Program-made: the position numbers and the translations under genes | Notes under the pieces: generated by a model | Told to the model about the DNA's origin: nothing | What the model saw: the letters and a program-made list of their open reading frames with translations, nothing else | The model's database searches: none | Shown here: positions 42,844 to 51,364 of the stretch, in pieces | Numbering within the stretch: the first letter of the stretch is position 1 | Layout of the letters: each line of letters starts with the position of its first letter | Assembly (NCBI GenBank): GCA_012729765.1 | Contig: JAAYCM010000143.1 | Coordinates: 1-64,000 of the forward strand | DNA: 64,000 nt | Reading direction: 5' to 3' | Source: Chloroflexota bacterium | Lineage (GTDB): Bacteria; Chloroflexota; Anaerolineae; Aggregatilineales; Aggregatilineaceae

Positions 42844-43339
42844 AGAGCGGATTCGTTGGGGCTGCCGCCTCAGCCGCCGCCCGCGCGCCTTCTTCCAGGT
42901 ACGATGTGCACTCCGGGCAGCGTACCGCCTGGATCGGGATATCGACGAAGCAGAACGGGCACTGCTTGACGACCGGCCCTTCTTCGGGCACTTCTTTCTC
43001 GGTGCGGCGCAGGCGGTTGATCTGCTTGATCACGATGAAGATCGCCAGGGCCACGATCAGGAAGTTGATCACGGAGTTGATGAACAAACCATAGTTGATG
43101 GTGGCGGCCCCGGCTTCCTGCGCCGCTGCCAGCGAGTCGTAGTCCTCGCCGGAAAGGACGATGAACAGATCGGAGAAATCGACGTTACCGAGCAGGTAGC
43201 CAATCGGCGGCATGATGATGTCGTTGACCAACGACTGCACGATGCCACTGAAGGCCGCGCCGATAATGATACCGACAGCGAGATCGATCACGCTGCCCTT
43301 CATTGCAAACTCTTTAAATTCCCGAATGAAGCCTCGCAT
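42842..43339 (-). CDS. mscL: Large-conductance mechanosensitive channel with C-terminal zinc ribbon
   Basis: A 165-residue Msc[30 protein letters not shown] opens with the amphipathic helix and TM1, followed by [15 protein letters not shown], a periplasmic loop and TM2 ([20 protein letters not shown]). The channel opens under membrane tension to release solutes. After TM2 the protein carries a zinc ribbon, [18 protein letters not shown], found in a subset of MscL proteins. The stop codon sits at the edge of repeat copy E. Confidence 0.96.
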   Translation of the reverse strand: MRGFIREFKEFAMKGSVIDLAVGIIIGAAFSGIVQSLVNDIIMPPIGYLLGNVDFSDLFIVLSGEDYDSLAAAQEAGAATINYGLFINSVINFLIVALAIFIVIKQINRLRRTEKEVPEEGPVVKQCPFCFVDIPIQAVRCPECTSYLEEGARAAAEAAAPTNPL

Positions 43340-43389
43340 GGCTTACCCCCTAAATCTCAGTTTGAGCACTACATCGCGGACGATAGGCC

Positions 43390-43878
43390 CTACAAATCTA
43401 GTGCCAGCTCGATCTCGTCGTGGATCGGGATGCCATCCAGGCCGGTGAGCGGAATCTCCGGCTTGATCTGGCGCGCGCGATCCACCGCGCCGGGATAGAG
43501 CGCGGACAATCGAAAACCGCGCCGCTGGTAGAAGCGCAGCGCGTGCATATTGTCGTTCGTCGTGACCAGCCACAGGCGGCGGCATCCGGCCTGGCGCGCC
43601 CGCTCCGCCGCCGCTTCGAGCAGTCGTGAGCCAAGCCCCAGCCCTTCACGTGTGCTGTTCAGAGACGTGATCTCACACGCGTCGCCCTCGACGCAATAAA
43701 CAAGCAGGCCAGATGGTTCGCCCGCGACCAGCGCGACCAGCCCCGGCAGGTCCGCCAGGTGATAGACCTTGCCGCGCGACACGACGCGATCCGACCCCCA
43801 GGCTTCTTCCCAGAGCTGGCGCGCCCAGGGGAAATGCTGCTCGGTCAGCGGGACAATTTCTACGACCGGTCCCGTCAT
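43390..43878 (-). CDS. GNAT N-acetyltransferase
   Basis: A 162-residue GNAT. VEIVPLTEQHFPWARQLWEE begins the fold, ITSLNSTREGLGLGSRLLEAA holds motif A (GLGLGS), RRLWLVTTNDNMHALRFYQRRGF is the typical end. The pattern resembles acetyltransferases annotated as ribosomal or stress related, but no substrate can be given. It starts 6 bp after the stop of the di-haem cytochrome gene on the same strand. Confidence 0.85.
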   Translation of the reverse strand: MTGPVVEIVPLTEQHFPWARQLWEEAWGSDRVVSRGKVYHLADLPGLVALVAGEPSGLLVYCVEGDACEITSLNSTREGLGLGSRLLEAAAERARQAGCRRLWLVTTNDNMHALRFYQRRGFRLSALYPGAVDRARQIKPEIPLTGLDGIPIHDEIELALDL

Positions 43879-43884
43879 CGCAGC

Positions 43885-44700
43885 CTACGATTCCGTGCGT
43901 ACCACGTTGGTCAGATAGACTCCGGCGACGCCGATGATCGCCGCCGCGCCCATAAAGACGATCAGCAGGTTGAGGCCGATCGGCGTGTCGGACTCACCAG
44001 CGGCGGCGCGCTCCAGCGGCCACGACGCCACATACGCGATCAGGTTGTCCATGTCCTCGTCGCTGAGCGGACCACCGGCTTCTGCGCCAAAAGCTGGCAT
44101 ATACTCGCTGTTATAGCCCAGGCCGACGATCTGGCGGATCTCGCTGGTGCGCCGGATAGGCGAGAAGATCGGCTGGCCGCGCCCTTCACCCTGCTCGCCA
44201 TGACAGCCGTAGCAGAACTTGGCATATACCGTCGCCCCGGCCTGCGGATCGCCTTCGTAGCCGGAGACGCGCTCGATCTCGGTCGTCAGATTCGGTTCGG
44301 GCAGCGGTGGCGCGTCGTCCGTCTCCCACGTCTCCATGAAGGCGATCAGATCGTCGATCTGCGCGCCATCCAGCAGCCCGCCGGATTCCCCGGCATAGGG
44401 CGGCATCGCCACGCCGTCATTGGGATCGGTGTCCAGGCCATGCGCGATCACGTCCTGCGCTGTTTCGGGATCATATTCGACGGCGGCAAAAGCCGGGTGC
44501 TCGCCCAACGCCTCGCCGCGCGGACCATGACACGCCTGGCAGAACTCAGCATAAAGCGCCGCCCCACGCCACGCGGCCAGACTGCCGCCCGCTTCATCTT
44601 CTTCACCGTCCTGCGCCAAAACCGGCTGTGCCAGCCAGGCAGCCACCAACACCAGTACCAAACCGGCCACCAGGGCCAGGACCGGAATCATCCGCTTCAT
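43885..44700 (-). CDS. Di-haem cytochrome c, membrane anchored at both ends
   Basis: A 271-residue electron carrier facing the outside of the membrane. The N-terminal signal or anchor (MIPVLALVAGLVLVLVAAWL) is followed by two cytochrome c domains with haem sites CQACH and CYGCH and axial Met candidates in MPPYAG and MPAFGAEAG. A C-terminal transmembrane helix (LNLLIVFMGAAAIIGVAGVY) follows. Its maturation would need the ccm genes encoded 1-11 kb away. Partner oxidase or reductase genes are not in the window. ATG at 44700 has AGGAGG eleven bases upstream, and a palindrome lies in the promoter region. Confidence 0.87.
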   Translation of the reverse strand: MKRMIPVLALVAGLVLVLVAAWLAQPVLAQDGEEDEAGGSLAAWRGAALYAEFCQACHGPRGEALGEHPAFAAVEYDPETAQDVIAHGLDTDPNDGVAMPPYAGESGGLLDGAQIDDLIAFMETWETDDAPPLPEPNLTTEIERVSGYEGDPQAGATVYAKFCYGCHGEQGEGRGQPIFSPIRRTSEIRQIVGLGYNSEYMPAFGAEAGGPLSDEDMDNLIAYVASWPLERAAAGESDTPIGLNLLIVFMGAAAIIGVAGVYLTNVVRTES

Positions 44701-44730
44701 TCGTTGCTTAACCTCCTGTTGGGAACAGCT

Positions 44731-44746
44731 CACTATAATTATAGTG
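44731..44746. promoter_or_regulatory. Perfect 16-bp palindrome overlapping a -10, upstream of di-haem cytochrome
   Basis: CACTATAATTATAGTG is a perfect palindrome containing TATAAT on both strands, about 30 bases before the cytochrome start and 150 before the divergent NifX-like gene. It looks like a repressor site over the promoter; the size and AT-rich centre resemble Fur/PerR- or BlaI/CopY-type sites, but the regulator is unknown. Confidence 0.6.
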
Positions 44747-44898
44747 TGGCTCGCCCCAAGCGGCATGTCCGGCCTCACCCGGCGTGCAACCGGATTGGCT
44801 GCCGGACATCTAATCAGTAACAGCGCTTACCGTCCCTGATTTGAGAATGCGGGAAAAGACGCGCGCTGTCAAGCGAGACTAAGACAAGGATAGTGACA

Positions 44899-45291
44899 AT
44901 GACCGTAGAAAAGATCGCGTTTGTATCGGACGAGGGGCAGAATATCAGCGCGCACTTCGGACGCGCGCCGAAGGTTGTCGTGATCAGCGTGGAAGACGGG
45001 CGTGAGATCGGGCGTGAGCTGCGCGACAAAGAGGCGCACGGCCAGCATGAGCATGGGCACGATCACGCTCACGACCACACCCACCACCAGCACGATCACA
45101 CCGGCAAATTCGCGGCGATGGCCGACTGCCAGGTCTTGATCGGGCGCGGGATGGGCAGCCCGGCCCTGGCACACGCCGAGGGCATGGGCCTGCGCGTTTA
45201 TCTCGTCAGCCAGGCGACAATCGACGAGGCGCTGCAAGCCTATCTCGCCGGAACCTTGCAGCACGATCCGCGCCGGATTCACCACCACTAA
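44899..45291 (+). CDS. NifX/NifB-like (Fe-Mo cofactor biosynthesis fold) protein with His-rich insert
   Basis: A 130-residue protein of the dinitrogenase iron-molybdenum cofactor biosynthesis family: KIAFVSDEGQNISAHFGRAP, VVVISVEDGREI, and CQVLIGRGMGSPALAHAEGMGLRVYL. Members outside nitrogen fixers are small Fe-S or metal-binding proteins of unknown use. Between strands lies a loop of about 23 residues made almost only of His, Asp, Glu and Gly (about 49-71), and the protein ends HHH. Both suggest metal binding. The ATG at 44899 has AAGGA eight bases upstream. No nif genes are present. It diverges from the di-haem cytochrome gene. Confidence 0.82.
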   Translation: MTVEKIAFVSDEGQNISAHFGRAPKVVVISVEDGREIGRELRDKEAHGQHEHGHDHAHDHTHHQHDHTGKFAAMADCQVLIGRGMGSPALAHAEGMGLRVYLVSQATIDEALQAYLAGTLQHDPRRIHHH

Positions 45292-45348
45292 GGGGCGGCC
45301 AGAGCAGGCCGGTGATCATGTGGCTGGCGGGGATGTCGTGCCCGGCAG

Positions 45349-45897
45349 CTACGTGCCGTCCTGCCCGATCTCAATATAGCGCTTCCAGGCGTCGGGGCCG
45401 CTGCCCATTTCCAGCACGAGATAGCTGGTGCGCGGTGTCTTCGGCTCCCACATCAGGCGCATCCCCGCCTCGCCCGGCAGCCGGCTGCCTTTGCGATGGT
45501 TGCAGGCGAAACAGGCGCAGGCCGTATTCGACCACGTATTCTTCCCCCCGCGTGAAAGCGGCAGGATGTGATCGACGGTCAGATCGCGGCGCGTCAGCGT
45601 TTTGCCACGCACCACATCCCCAACCTTGGCACCACAGTAGATGCAGGTGTAGTTGTCCCGTGCGAGGACGCCCTGCCGGCTCCAGTGCGCGTGGCGGCGC
45701 GGAACATTGATGAAGCGGCGGAGCGCAATCACCGAGGGGATCGGAAATTTATCACGGACGGTACGTAGAAAACGGTCAGTTTCCTCGACCACAATTGCCT
45801 TGCCGGACAGCAAAAGGTTGACTGCTCGAGGGATACTGATGACGGTGAGCGGTTCCCACGTGCCACCGTTTAAGAGTAGAACATGCCCTTCTATCAT
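45349..45897 (-). CDS. HNH endonuclease
   Basis: A 182-residue protein of the small HNH family. An N-terminal domain (VLLLNGGTWEPLTVISIPRA) is followed by the HNH core: CIYCGAKV zinc knuckle, LTVDHILPLSRGGKNTWSN (His, Asn) and ACFACNHRKGSR (second knuckle and final His). It would cut DNA using one metal ion. Proteins with this exact layout are common as stand-alone chromosomal genes; the biological role is unknown. The TATAAT at 45955-45960 on the minus strand is a possible -10, about 58 bases before the start. Confidence 0.85.
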   Translation of the reverse strand: MIEGHVLLLNGGTWEPLTVISIPRAVNLLLSGKAIVVEETDRFLRTVRDKFPIPSVIALRRFINVPRRHAHWSRQGVLARDNYTCIYCGAKVGDVVRGKTLTRRDLTVDHILPLSRGGKNTWSNTACACFACNHRKGSRLPGEAGMRLMWEPKTPRTSYLVLEMGSGPDAWKRYIEIGQDGT

Positions 45898-46105
45898 AGT
45901 GTGTTCCTAGACATCTCCGGCGCAGACGCCAGAGGCCAGGCTTCGGATAGACCCATTATACAATTTTTCACGCAGTCGCACTACCAGTTGTGTAGTTCGA
46001 TCTGACTAGACCAGAATATCGGGTGGGCCAGTAGAAGCAAGCAGAAGTCGGGCCGGGGCCAGCGACGCTCAGACCCCGACCCGGTCGCGGTAACAGCCAG
46101 CCGCC

Positions 46106-47494
46106 TCAGTCGCGCGCGGTCAGGCTCAGGGTATAGTCCAGATTGACCGTGTCGCGCGAGCGGGGACGCATCACGATCACCAGGTAGTTCCCGTCCTGCG
46201 GCAGCTCCAGATCGACCAGCGCCGTCTCACCCGCGACCGACTCCTCGCTCACCACCAGCCGGTCCTTGGCCGGATCCTTGACTTCGATTCGCAGCGCGAC
46301 CTCGCCCGGCGCGTGCGTTACACGCAGCGTCACCACGTCGCCCGCCTGCCCCACGAACGAGTACAGCTCGCGCGGATTGTTGCCGCTCACCCGCCCCTCG
46401 ATGGTCATCCCATATGCCAGGAAGCCCTCGCTGGCCTGCGGCTGCGCGGCGGCGTCCGGCCCTTCGAGCGTGAGGGTCAGGCTGTAGTCGCCCGCCGAAA
46501 ACCCCTCGGCTTCCAGAAAGCGCGTCGCCACCAGCAGATAGGTCCCATCGGCGGGCAGCGTGACCTCGACTTGCGAGTCGGTCCCGGCGTTGTAGTCGTC
46601 GTTCTCCGCCAGCCGCTCGCCGTCGGCGGTCATCAGCACGAGATAGGCATCCAGCGGCGACGAATCAGCCGCCAGCCGCGCCGAAATCTGATCGCCCGCC
46701 CGGCCCTCGAAGCGGTACACATCCTGGAAATCGCCGGGTGTGATCGTGCCCAGCGCCCGCGCGCCATACGCGATCGCTTCGGCCTGCGCCGCATCCACCG
46801 GCAGCAGCTCCGCGCCGGGCGCGGCCTGCGCGTGCTCGGCGGCGATGAACTGCCCGACTCCCGGCGCGGCGGCCACACCGTCGAAAAACGCGGAGATGGT
46901 CGGTGTCAGCACGCCGACATGCACCAGCAGCACGGTGCCATCGGTGTCGAGCAGCATCGTCGTCGGAATGCTGTTGACGCTGCCGCGCCGCGCGAGCCGG
47001 TCCATCTCGTCCAGCACGGTATGCAGCTCTGCCGGATAGTTTTCCAGGAAGGCCAGCGCGTCCCGCTCGCTGTCCGCCATATTGACGAACAGCACGTCGA
47101 ATTCGTGCGCGTCGGGAGCCGTCGCCAGCTCGGCCAGGTGCGGGAACTCGATCCGGCACGGGCCGCACCACGACGCCCAGAAGTTGAGCAGCGTCGGGCG
47201 GGCCAGCGTTTCGAGCGCGGCGTCGGCGTCCCCGGCCATGCCGGCCAGCTTCCAGCGGTCCAGCACCTCACCGATCGGCGCGTTGCGCGGCGCGTTGCGG
47301 CGGTCGCCCAGGTTGCCGCCGATCCAGAAGGTATAGCTTTCGGTCCGCAGATTTTGCAGGTGCGCCCGCAGCGCCAGCGCCTCGATCGTTTCCACGTCTG
47401 GCCCCTGGGCCGCCGCCGGAAGGCCGATCGCCAGCAGGCTCAGCACGCCGCAGATCAGCGCCAGACAGGCCAGGAAGTGTGCGCGTTGTTTCAT
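46106..47494 (-). CDS. TlpA-like thioredoxin fused to two PPC-type beta domains
   Basis: A 462-residue secreted protein. Signal peptide about 1-30 (cleavage near LPAAAQ). Residues about 70-215 are a TlpA/ResA thioredoxin with active site CGPC in NFWASWCGPCRIEFPHLAEL and SIPTTMLLDTDG. Two beta-sandwich domains of the bacterial pre-peptidase C-terminal kind follow: about 250-345 (GTITPGDFQDVYRFEGRAGD, DDYNAGTDSQVEVTLPADG) and about 355-460 (GRVSGNNPRELYSFVGQAGD). PPC domains normally end secreted peptidases, so the fusion with a redox domain is unusual. ATG at 47494 has GGAG six bases upstream. It is divergent from the lipase gene. Confidence 0.8.
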   Translation of the reverse strand: MKQRAHFLACLALICGVLSLLAIGLPAAAQGPDVETIEALALRAHLQNLRTESYTFWIGGNLGDRRNAPRNAPIGEVLDRWKLAGMAGDADAALETLARPTLLNFWASWCGPCRIEFPHLAELATAPDAHEFDVLFVNMADSERDALAFLENYPAELHTVLDEMDRLARRGSVNSIPTTMLLDTDGTVLLVHVGVLTPTISAFFDGVAAAPGVGQFIAAEHAQAAPGAELLPVDAAQAEAIAYGARALGTITPGDFQDVYRFEGRAGDQISARLAADSSPLDAYLVLMTADGERLAENDDYNAGTDSQVEVTLPADGTYLLVATRFLEAEGFSAGDYSLTLTLEGPDAAAQPQASEGFLAYGMTIEGRVSGNNPRELYSFVGQAGDVVTLRVTHAPGEVALRIEVKDPAKDRLVVSEESVAGETALVDLELPQDGNYLVIVMRPRSRDTVNLDYTLSLTARD

Positions 47495-47634
47495 CGGTCG
47501 CTCCGAATAAAGCTCATCCATATCAGCAGTATTTGAACATCATAGCATACATTTATCCGGCTACCCCACCTCGCCGATTTGGTCGATAATTGGGGTGTGA
47601 ATCGATTGGCGGCAGAACCTGTGAGGAGACGCAT

Positions 47635-48468
47635 ATGCCGCACAGCACCGGATCGTTCAACGGCCTGTACGACACCCTGATCTTTACCCAACAGTGGCTC
47701 CCCGATACGCCGCCCCACGCCGGGGTGATCATCGTGCACGGGATCGCGGAGCACAGCGGGCGCTATGAGCGTGTGGCGCAGCGGCTCAACGCACGCGGCT
47801 ATGCCTGTTACGCGCTCGACCATCGCGGGCACGGGCACTCACAAGGCCCGCGCACCGACGTCGCCGCGTTCGAGGACTATGTCGCCGATCTGCGCACCTA
47901 CTACGAGCTGATCCGACGCAGCGAGCCGGACCTGCCGATCTTCCTCTACGGGCACAGCATGGGATCGCTGATCGCGCTGCTCTACGCGCTGCGCCACCAG
48001 ACCGAGCTGGCCGGGCTGATCATCTCCGGCGTGCCGCTGCGCCTGCCCGCGACGAACGCCGTGACCCGTGTGTTGGTTGGCGGGGTGGCGCGCGTGCTCC
48101 CGCACCTGCACGCGATCCGGATCGATCCCAACGGCATCAGCCGCGATCCGGCGGTCGTGCAGGCGTACACAACCGACCCGCTGGTCGATCACAAACCGAT
48201 CCGGCTGGGCATGATCGCCGGGATCATCCGCGCCGGGCAGCAGATCGAGGCACAGTTGGGCACGCTGCGGCTGCCGTTCCTGGTCCTGCATGGCGGCGAC
48301 GATCCGATCTCGCTGCCGGCAGGGGTCGAGTCCGTCCGCGCGCTCAGCGGCTCACCGGATACGACGATTAAGTCCTACGCCGGCCTGTTCCACGAGATTC
48401 ACCAGGAAGCGGAGTGGGAGACGGTGCTGGACGATATAACTGCCTGGCTGGTCGCGCATCTGCCGTGA
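47635..48468 (+). CDS. Alpha/beta hydrolase, monoacylglycerol lipase type
   Basis: A 277-residue serine hydrolase. VIIVHGIAEHSGRYERVAQRL is the oxyanion region, ALDHRGHGHSQGPR the family signature, FLYGHSMGS the nucleophile elbow (Ser), VLHGGDDPISLPAG the Asp loop and LFHEIHQE the His. This is the typical layout of bacterial monoacylglycerol lipases and related lysophospholipases. ATG at 47635 has GAGGAGA six or seven bases upstream. It stands alone. Confidence 0.9.
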   Translation: MPHSTGSFNGLYDTLIFTQQWLPDTPPHAGVIIVHGIAEHSGRYERVAQRLNARGYACYALDHRGHGHSQGPRTDVAAFEDYVADLRTYYELIRRSEPDLPIFLYGHSMGSLIALLYALRHQTELAGLIISGVPLRLPATNAVTRVLVGGVARVLPHLHAIRIDPNGISRDPAVVQAYTTDPLVDHKPIRLGMIAGIIRAGQQIEAQLGTLRLPFLVLHGGDDPISLPAGVESVRALSGSPDTTIKSYAGLFHEIHQEAEWETVLDDITAWLVAHLP

Positions 48469-48569
48469 AAAATCGGCCAGCCGGGCGAGATTCTGACGGA
48501 TTTGAACCCTTCTGACCCCTCAACACAGCTCTAAGCGCGCTTTTATTGCTTTTTAGCACATCTCAGCGC

Positions 48570-48599
48570 TTGACAGGCAGCGGGCAGGTGTGTTAAACT
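48570..48599 (+). promoter_or_regulatory. Promoter of the small HTH gene
   Basis: TTGACA (48570-48575) and TAAACT (48594-48599) are 18 bp apart, with transcription expected near 48606, about 19 bases before the ATG. Confidence 0.6.
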
Positions 48600-48624
48600 C
48601 CGGATACAGTCAGGAGATGTTGGG

Positions 48625-48840
48625 ATGTTAGACGGCAGCAAACCGATCATCAGTGAAAACGCCGTATATTCCCGGCAAGAAGCAGCCGAGATACTCGGCG
48701 TCAGCCTGAGCACTTTGAAGAAACTGATCGACGAAGGGTACCTGCGGGTGAGCCGCCCCCTCGGAGTAAGGCGGATCTTCATCCAGGGATCGAGCATTCT
48801 CGAAATGCTCAACCAGACCGTAGTTGAAAGGCAAGCGTAA
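48625..48840 (+). CDS. Small MerR/excisionase-type helix-turn-helix protein
   Basis: A 71-residue DNA-binding protein. YSRQEAAEILGVSLSTLKKLIDEGYLRVSR is the winged-helix pattern of the HTH_17 excisionase/MerR-like family, with VRRIFIQGSSILEMLNQ completing the domain. AGGAGA lies seven bases before the ATG. Such proteins can be phage or element excisionases or small regulators; no integrase is present nearby, so a regulatory role is as likely. Its TAA overlaps an ATG of a 72-residue ORF (48840-49058) that I do not trust. Confidence 0.78.
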   Translation: MLDGSKPIISENAVYSRQEAAEILGVSLSTLKKLIDEGYLRVSRPLGVRRIFIQGSSILEMLNQTVVERQA

Positions 48841-49237
48841 TGCAACCCGGTTCGCCGTGTGCGGCCAACGAACCCGATAATTCTGACGATTTCCAGCCTG
48901 CCGAACGCTGCTGGAGTCGAACGATATCGGCTCTGCCAATTGAATATTCCGGTGGCCTGTTGCTTGGGTCGTCGCGGCTGACGGCACACGAAGGGTTGTC
49001 GCTCGTTAAAAACAGCAGACGGTCTCACACGCCGACTCATGCGGAGGGAACGCCATAGGGCGATCCGTCCGCGCACGCGTTTGTTTTTTCTCCGGGGTGT
49101 GAGACACATAGTTTCACACCCCGGTTGCGTTTTAGTTCGGGCGGCGCACCGGGGCAGCAGACCCGCCGGAGCGGGTCCGCCAGCAGCGCACCGAACTTTT
49201 TACGATGTACGAACGTCTTGAAAGAAGGGCAGTAGTG
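48841..49237. other. Poorly coding stretch after the HTH gene
   Basis: A 72-residue ORF begins at 48840 with a TAATG overlap to the HTH stop, but its composition has no recognisable pattern and it has no separate ribosome site. The stretch ends in the hairpin at 49092-49133. I see no further gene. Confidence 0.4.
49092..49133 (+). terminator. Rho-independent terminator after the HTH unit
   Basis: CCGGGGTGTGA (49092-49102) and TCACACCCCGG (49114-49124) form a perfect 11-bp stem, followed by TTGCGTTTT. Confidence 0.75.
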
Positions 49238-49519
49238 ATGATGGAGTTGTTCCAGCCCTACCAGCAGATCCAGGCCGGGTACGACGCACAGTGGTTTGAG
49301 GCGTTGTTCGAAGCGGTGGACCGGCTGCACGACGCAGCCAGTCATGGCCGCCTGACGTGCGCCTCGCCGCTGGAGCCTGAGGATATGGTGGGCTGGCTGC
49401 AAGACATCATCTACACCGCCCAGGAGACCATCTCCGAAATTCAGGCCAACAGCCTGGACGCATCGATAGACACCGGATTACTCCGGCTGGGAAGCGAGGC
49501 CAACGATGTCAGCGCCTAA
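49238..49519 (+). CDS. Small hypothetical protein
   Basis: A 93-residue acidic, helical protein from the ATG at 49238 (ATG ATG, GAAGGG upstream); an earlier in-frame ATG is at 49205. It reads FQPYQQIQAGYDAQWFEALF, LEPEDMVGWLQDIIYTAQE. I do not recognise the family. It has no transmembrane segment. Coding character is reasonable but not strong. Confidence 0.45.
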   Translation: MMELFQPYQQIQAGYDAQWFEALFEAVDRLHDAASHGRLTCASPLEPEDMVGWLQDIIYTAQETISEIQANSLDASIDTGLLRLGSEANDVSA

Positions 49520-50352
49520 GGATCATGCCGGTCCGAAACGCAACAGAACCGGCGCCATTCTTCGCCCCGCATTCGCCCTACCCGACCTGTAGCTGTTCGG
49601 TCGGGTGGCGGATGCCATTCGACCGAATTGAATTTGACGAGCTAAACGGATAAACACAGCGGATCGACACTGCCCACGAGTATTGGAACGCACGGCGACA
49701 CGACAGGGTAAGCGATGTAGCGGAAAATGTCGGCGCCGGGAGACACAGGGCAGGCTCTTTACCAGCAGATACGTTCTCAGGTCAGGTGTCCGATCTCATG
49801 CGGTTTCGGTGTCATGCGATTGACTATTTCCGACAGGTCTGTGTGGGAAGTCTGGTGCGGCAAAATGGGTGTTGGCTCCTTCTCACACAGACTGTTTTCC
49901 CGACCTGAAGTTGATAACAGGCACGCTGCAAGCTTCATTCACTCATACGCCAAGGGCGCGGGCGCGTCCTCTAGAAGGAGAAATGTCATCATGGGGAGTT
50001 GCTGCTAAACCTCACCACCTGGATCGAAGGACTGGTGGCCGGAGTGCCGCTGGTCGAGGCCCTGGAGTTTCTGTTGATCGGACTGCTCGGCTTTATGCCG
50101 CTGATCCTCATTCATATTGCCGATCGCAAGCCCAGGATTCGCCCCCCACGCCTGAGCCTTCCGCATCTGTCGGGCGTGACCAAGACCAGTTTCCTGATCG
50201 TACTGGCAGACTGGACGTTTCACCTACCGTTTTGAGCGTGCATCGCACGCGGCGGGTCAATCGCAGGATGACAATCGCCCCTGGACGCCTGCCGGGGCGT
50301 AGAGCCGGATCGATTGGACGGCGCGAGCCGGTCCGGTGAATGGGTGCGCCTG
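49520..50352. other. Long gap with possible gene remnant
   Basis: There is no well-supported gene in this 830-bp gap. An imperfect inverted repeat (14 bp, one mismatch; 49837-49850 with 49879-49892) is followed by TGTTTTCC. AAGGAG at 49976-49981 looks like a ribosome site, but the nearest ATGs lead only to very short or unconvincing frames. A 78-residue frame from TTG 49999 to 50235 contains one hydrophobic helix (LEFLLIGLLGFMPLILIHIA) and could be a small membrane protein or the remains of one. Confidence 0.4.
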
Positions 50353-51249
50353 TCAGCCGGTGCGCAGCCCGATATTGAGCGCCACCAGCACGACGGCGGG
50401 AATCAGCGCCGCGCGCATGATCATGAACAGCAGCGCGCGCGGAGCCGTACTGATCGGCGTGCGCAGGCCCCACCACGCCCAGACCGCCAGCGGGATGCAC
50501 AGCGCCGCCGCGATCAGCACGCCGGGCGGCACCCGCCCCCACCACAGGCTGACAGCGGCCAGATAGCCCAGCCCGGCCAGCACGGCATAGACACTGGCAA
50601 CCCGCCCCTCACCGACCAGCACCGGCAGCGTGCGCTTGCCCACCCGATGATCGGCTTCATAGTCGGGCGTGGCGATGGCGACGAACATGCTCATGATGAT
50701 CGGCACCAGCGGCAGGCCCAACACCAGCACCTCGGCGCTCAGATGCCCGGTTTGCAGGCTGTAGCCCCACATCGGCACCATCAGCCCGGCGACCGTCGCG
50801 GTCGTGATCTCACCCAGGCCGCGCCACGCCAGGGCCAGCGGCGGGGCGGTATAGAACACGGCGGCGGCCATCGCCAGGACCAGCAGCGGCCAGCCCACCG
50901 GCGGGAGTCCCGCCCACAGCGCCAGCCCCAGCGCCCCACCCTGGCACAGCGCGCCCATAATCGGCGCGATAAGGGGCGGCAGCACGCCGGTCGTCAGTTC
51001 GCCGCTGCCCCCGCTGAGCAGGGTACGCCGGGTGTTGATCGCGTCGGTCGGCATATCCCAGTAGTCGTTGAAGTACGACACGCTGAGCTGCACCAGCAGC
51101 TCGATGCCCAGCCCGGCCAGCATCAGCCGCGAGTCGATCTGGTCCAACTCGCGCCCGGCAACGGCTACCCCTACGAAATAAGGCAGCGCCGCCATCGGCA
51201 GGAAGTAGGCGCGGCTCATGCGGATCAGGGCCAGCAGTTGGGGCGGCAT
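50353..51249 (-). CDS. UbiA-family prenyltransferase (MenA-like)
   Basis: A 298-residue membrane protein with about nine helices. The two Mg-diphosphate motifs are FNDYWDMPTDAINTRR (NDxxD type) and ATPDYEADHRVGKRTLP (DxxxD type). It would transfer a polyprenyl chain to an aromatic acid, most likely in quinone synthesis; 1,4-dihydroxy-2-naphthoate (menaquinone) is the likeliest acceptor, from overall resemblance only. No other quinone gene is adjacent. The start at 51249 has no clear ribosome site. It diverges from rtcB, and a TACAAT and a TATAAT lie in the gap between them. Confidence 0.85.
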   Translation of the reverse strand: MPPQLLALIRMSRAYFLPMAALPYFVGVAVAGRELDQIDSRLMLAGLGIELLVQLSVSYFNDYWDMPTDAINTRRTLLSGGSGELTTGVLPPLIAPIMGALCQGGALGLALWAGLPPVGWPLLVLAMAAAVFYTAPPLALAWRGLGEITTATVAGLMVPMWGYSLQTGHLSAEVLVLGLPLVPIIMSMFVAIATPDYEADHRVGKRTLPVLVGEGRVASVYAVLAGLGYLAAVSLWWGRVPPGVLIAAALCIPLAVWAWWGLRTPISTAPRALLFMIMRAALIPAVVLVALNIGLRTG

Positions 51250-51364
51250 TGGGTTCGGGCGTCCGGGCCATCATATTGTAAGCGGTTATAATCAATATTA
51301 AGCGCGCCCGCGCGATTCCTGCCACCGCCGGGATGCGCCGCACACCAAGGAAGGGTGATCAGTC

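Noticed and set aside
44899-45291. Evidence for nitrogen fixation from the NifX-like gene
   Set aside because: No nifHDK or nifENB genes are present and the family is widespread in non-fixers.
48840-49058. 72-residue frame overlapping the HTH stop as TAATG
   Set aside because: No ribosome site of its own, no pattern and odd composition; translational coupling is possible but unproven.
49999-50235. 78-residue frame with one hydrophobic helix
   Set aside because: Starts at TTG with ill-placed ribosome site; kept only as a possible remnant in the gap entry.
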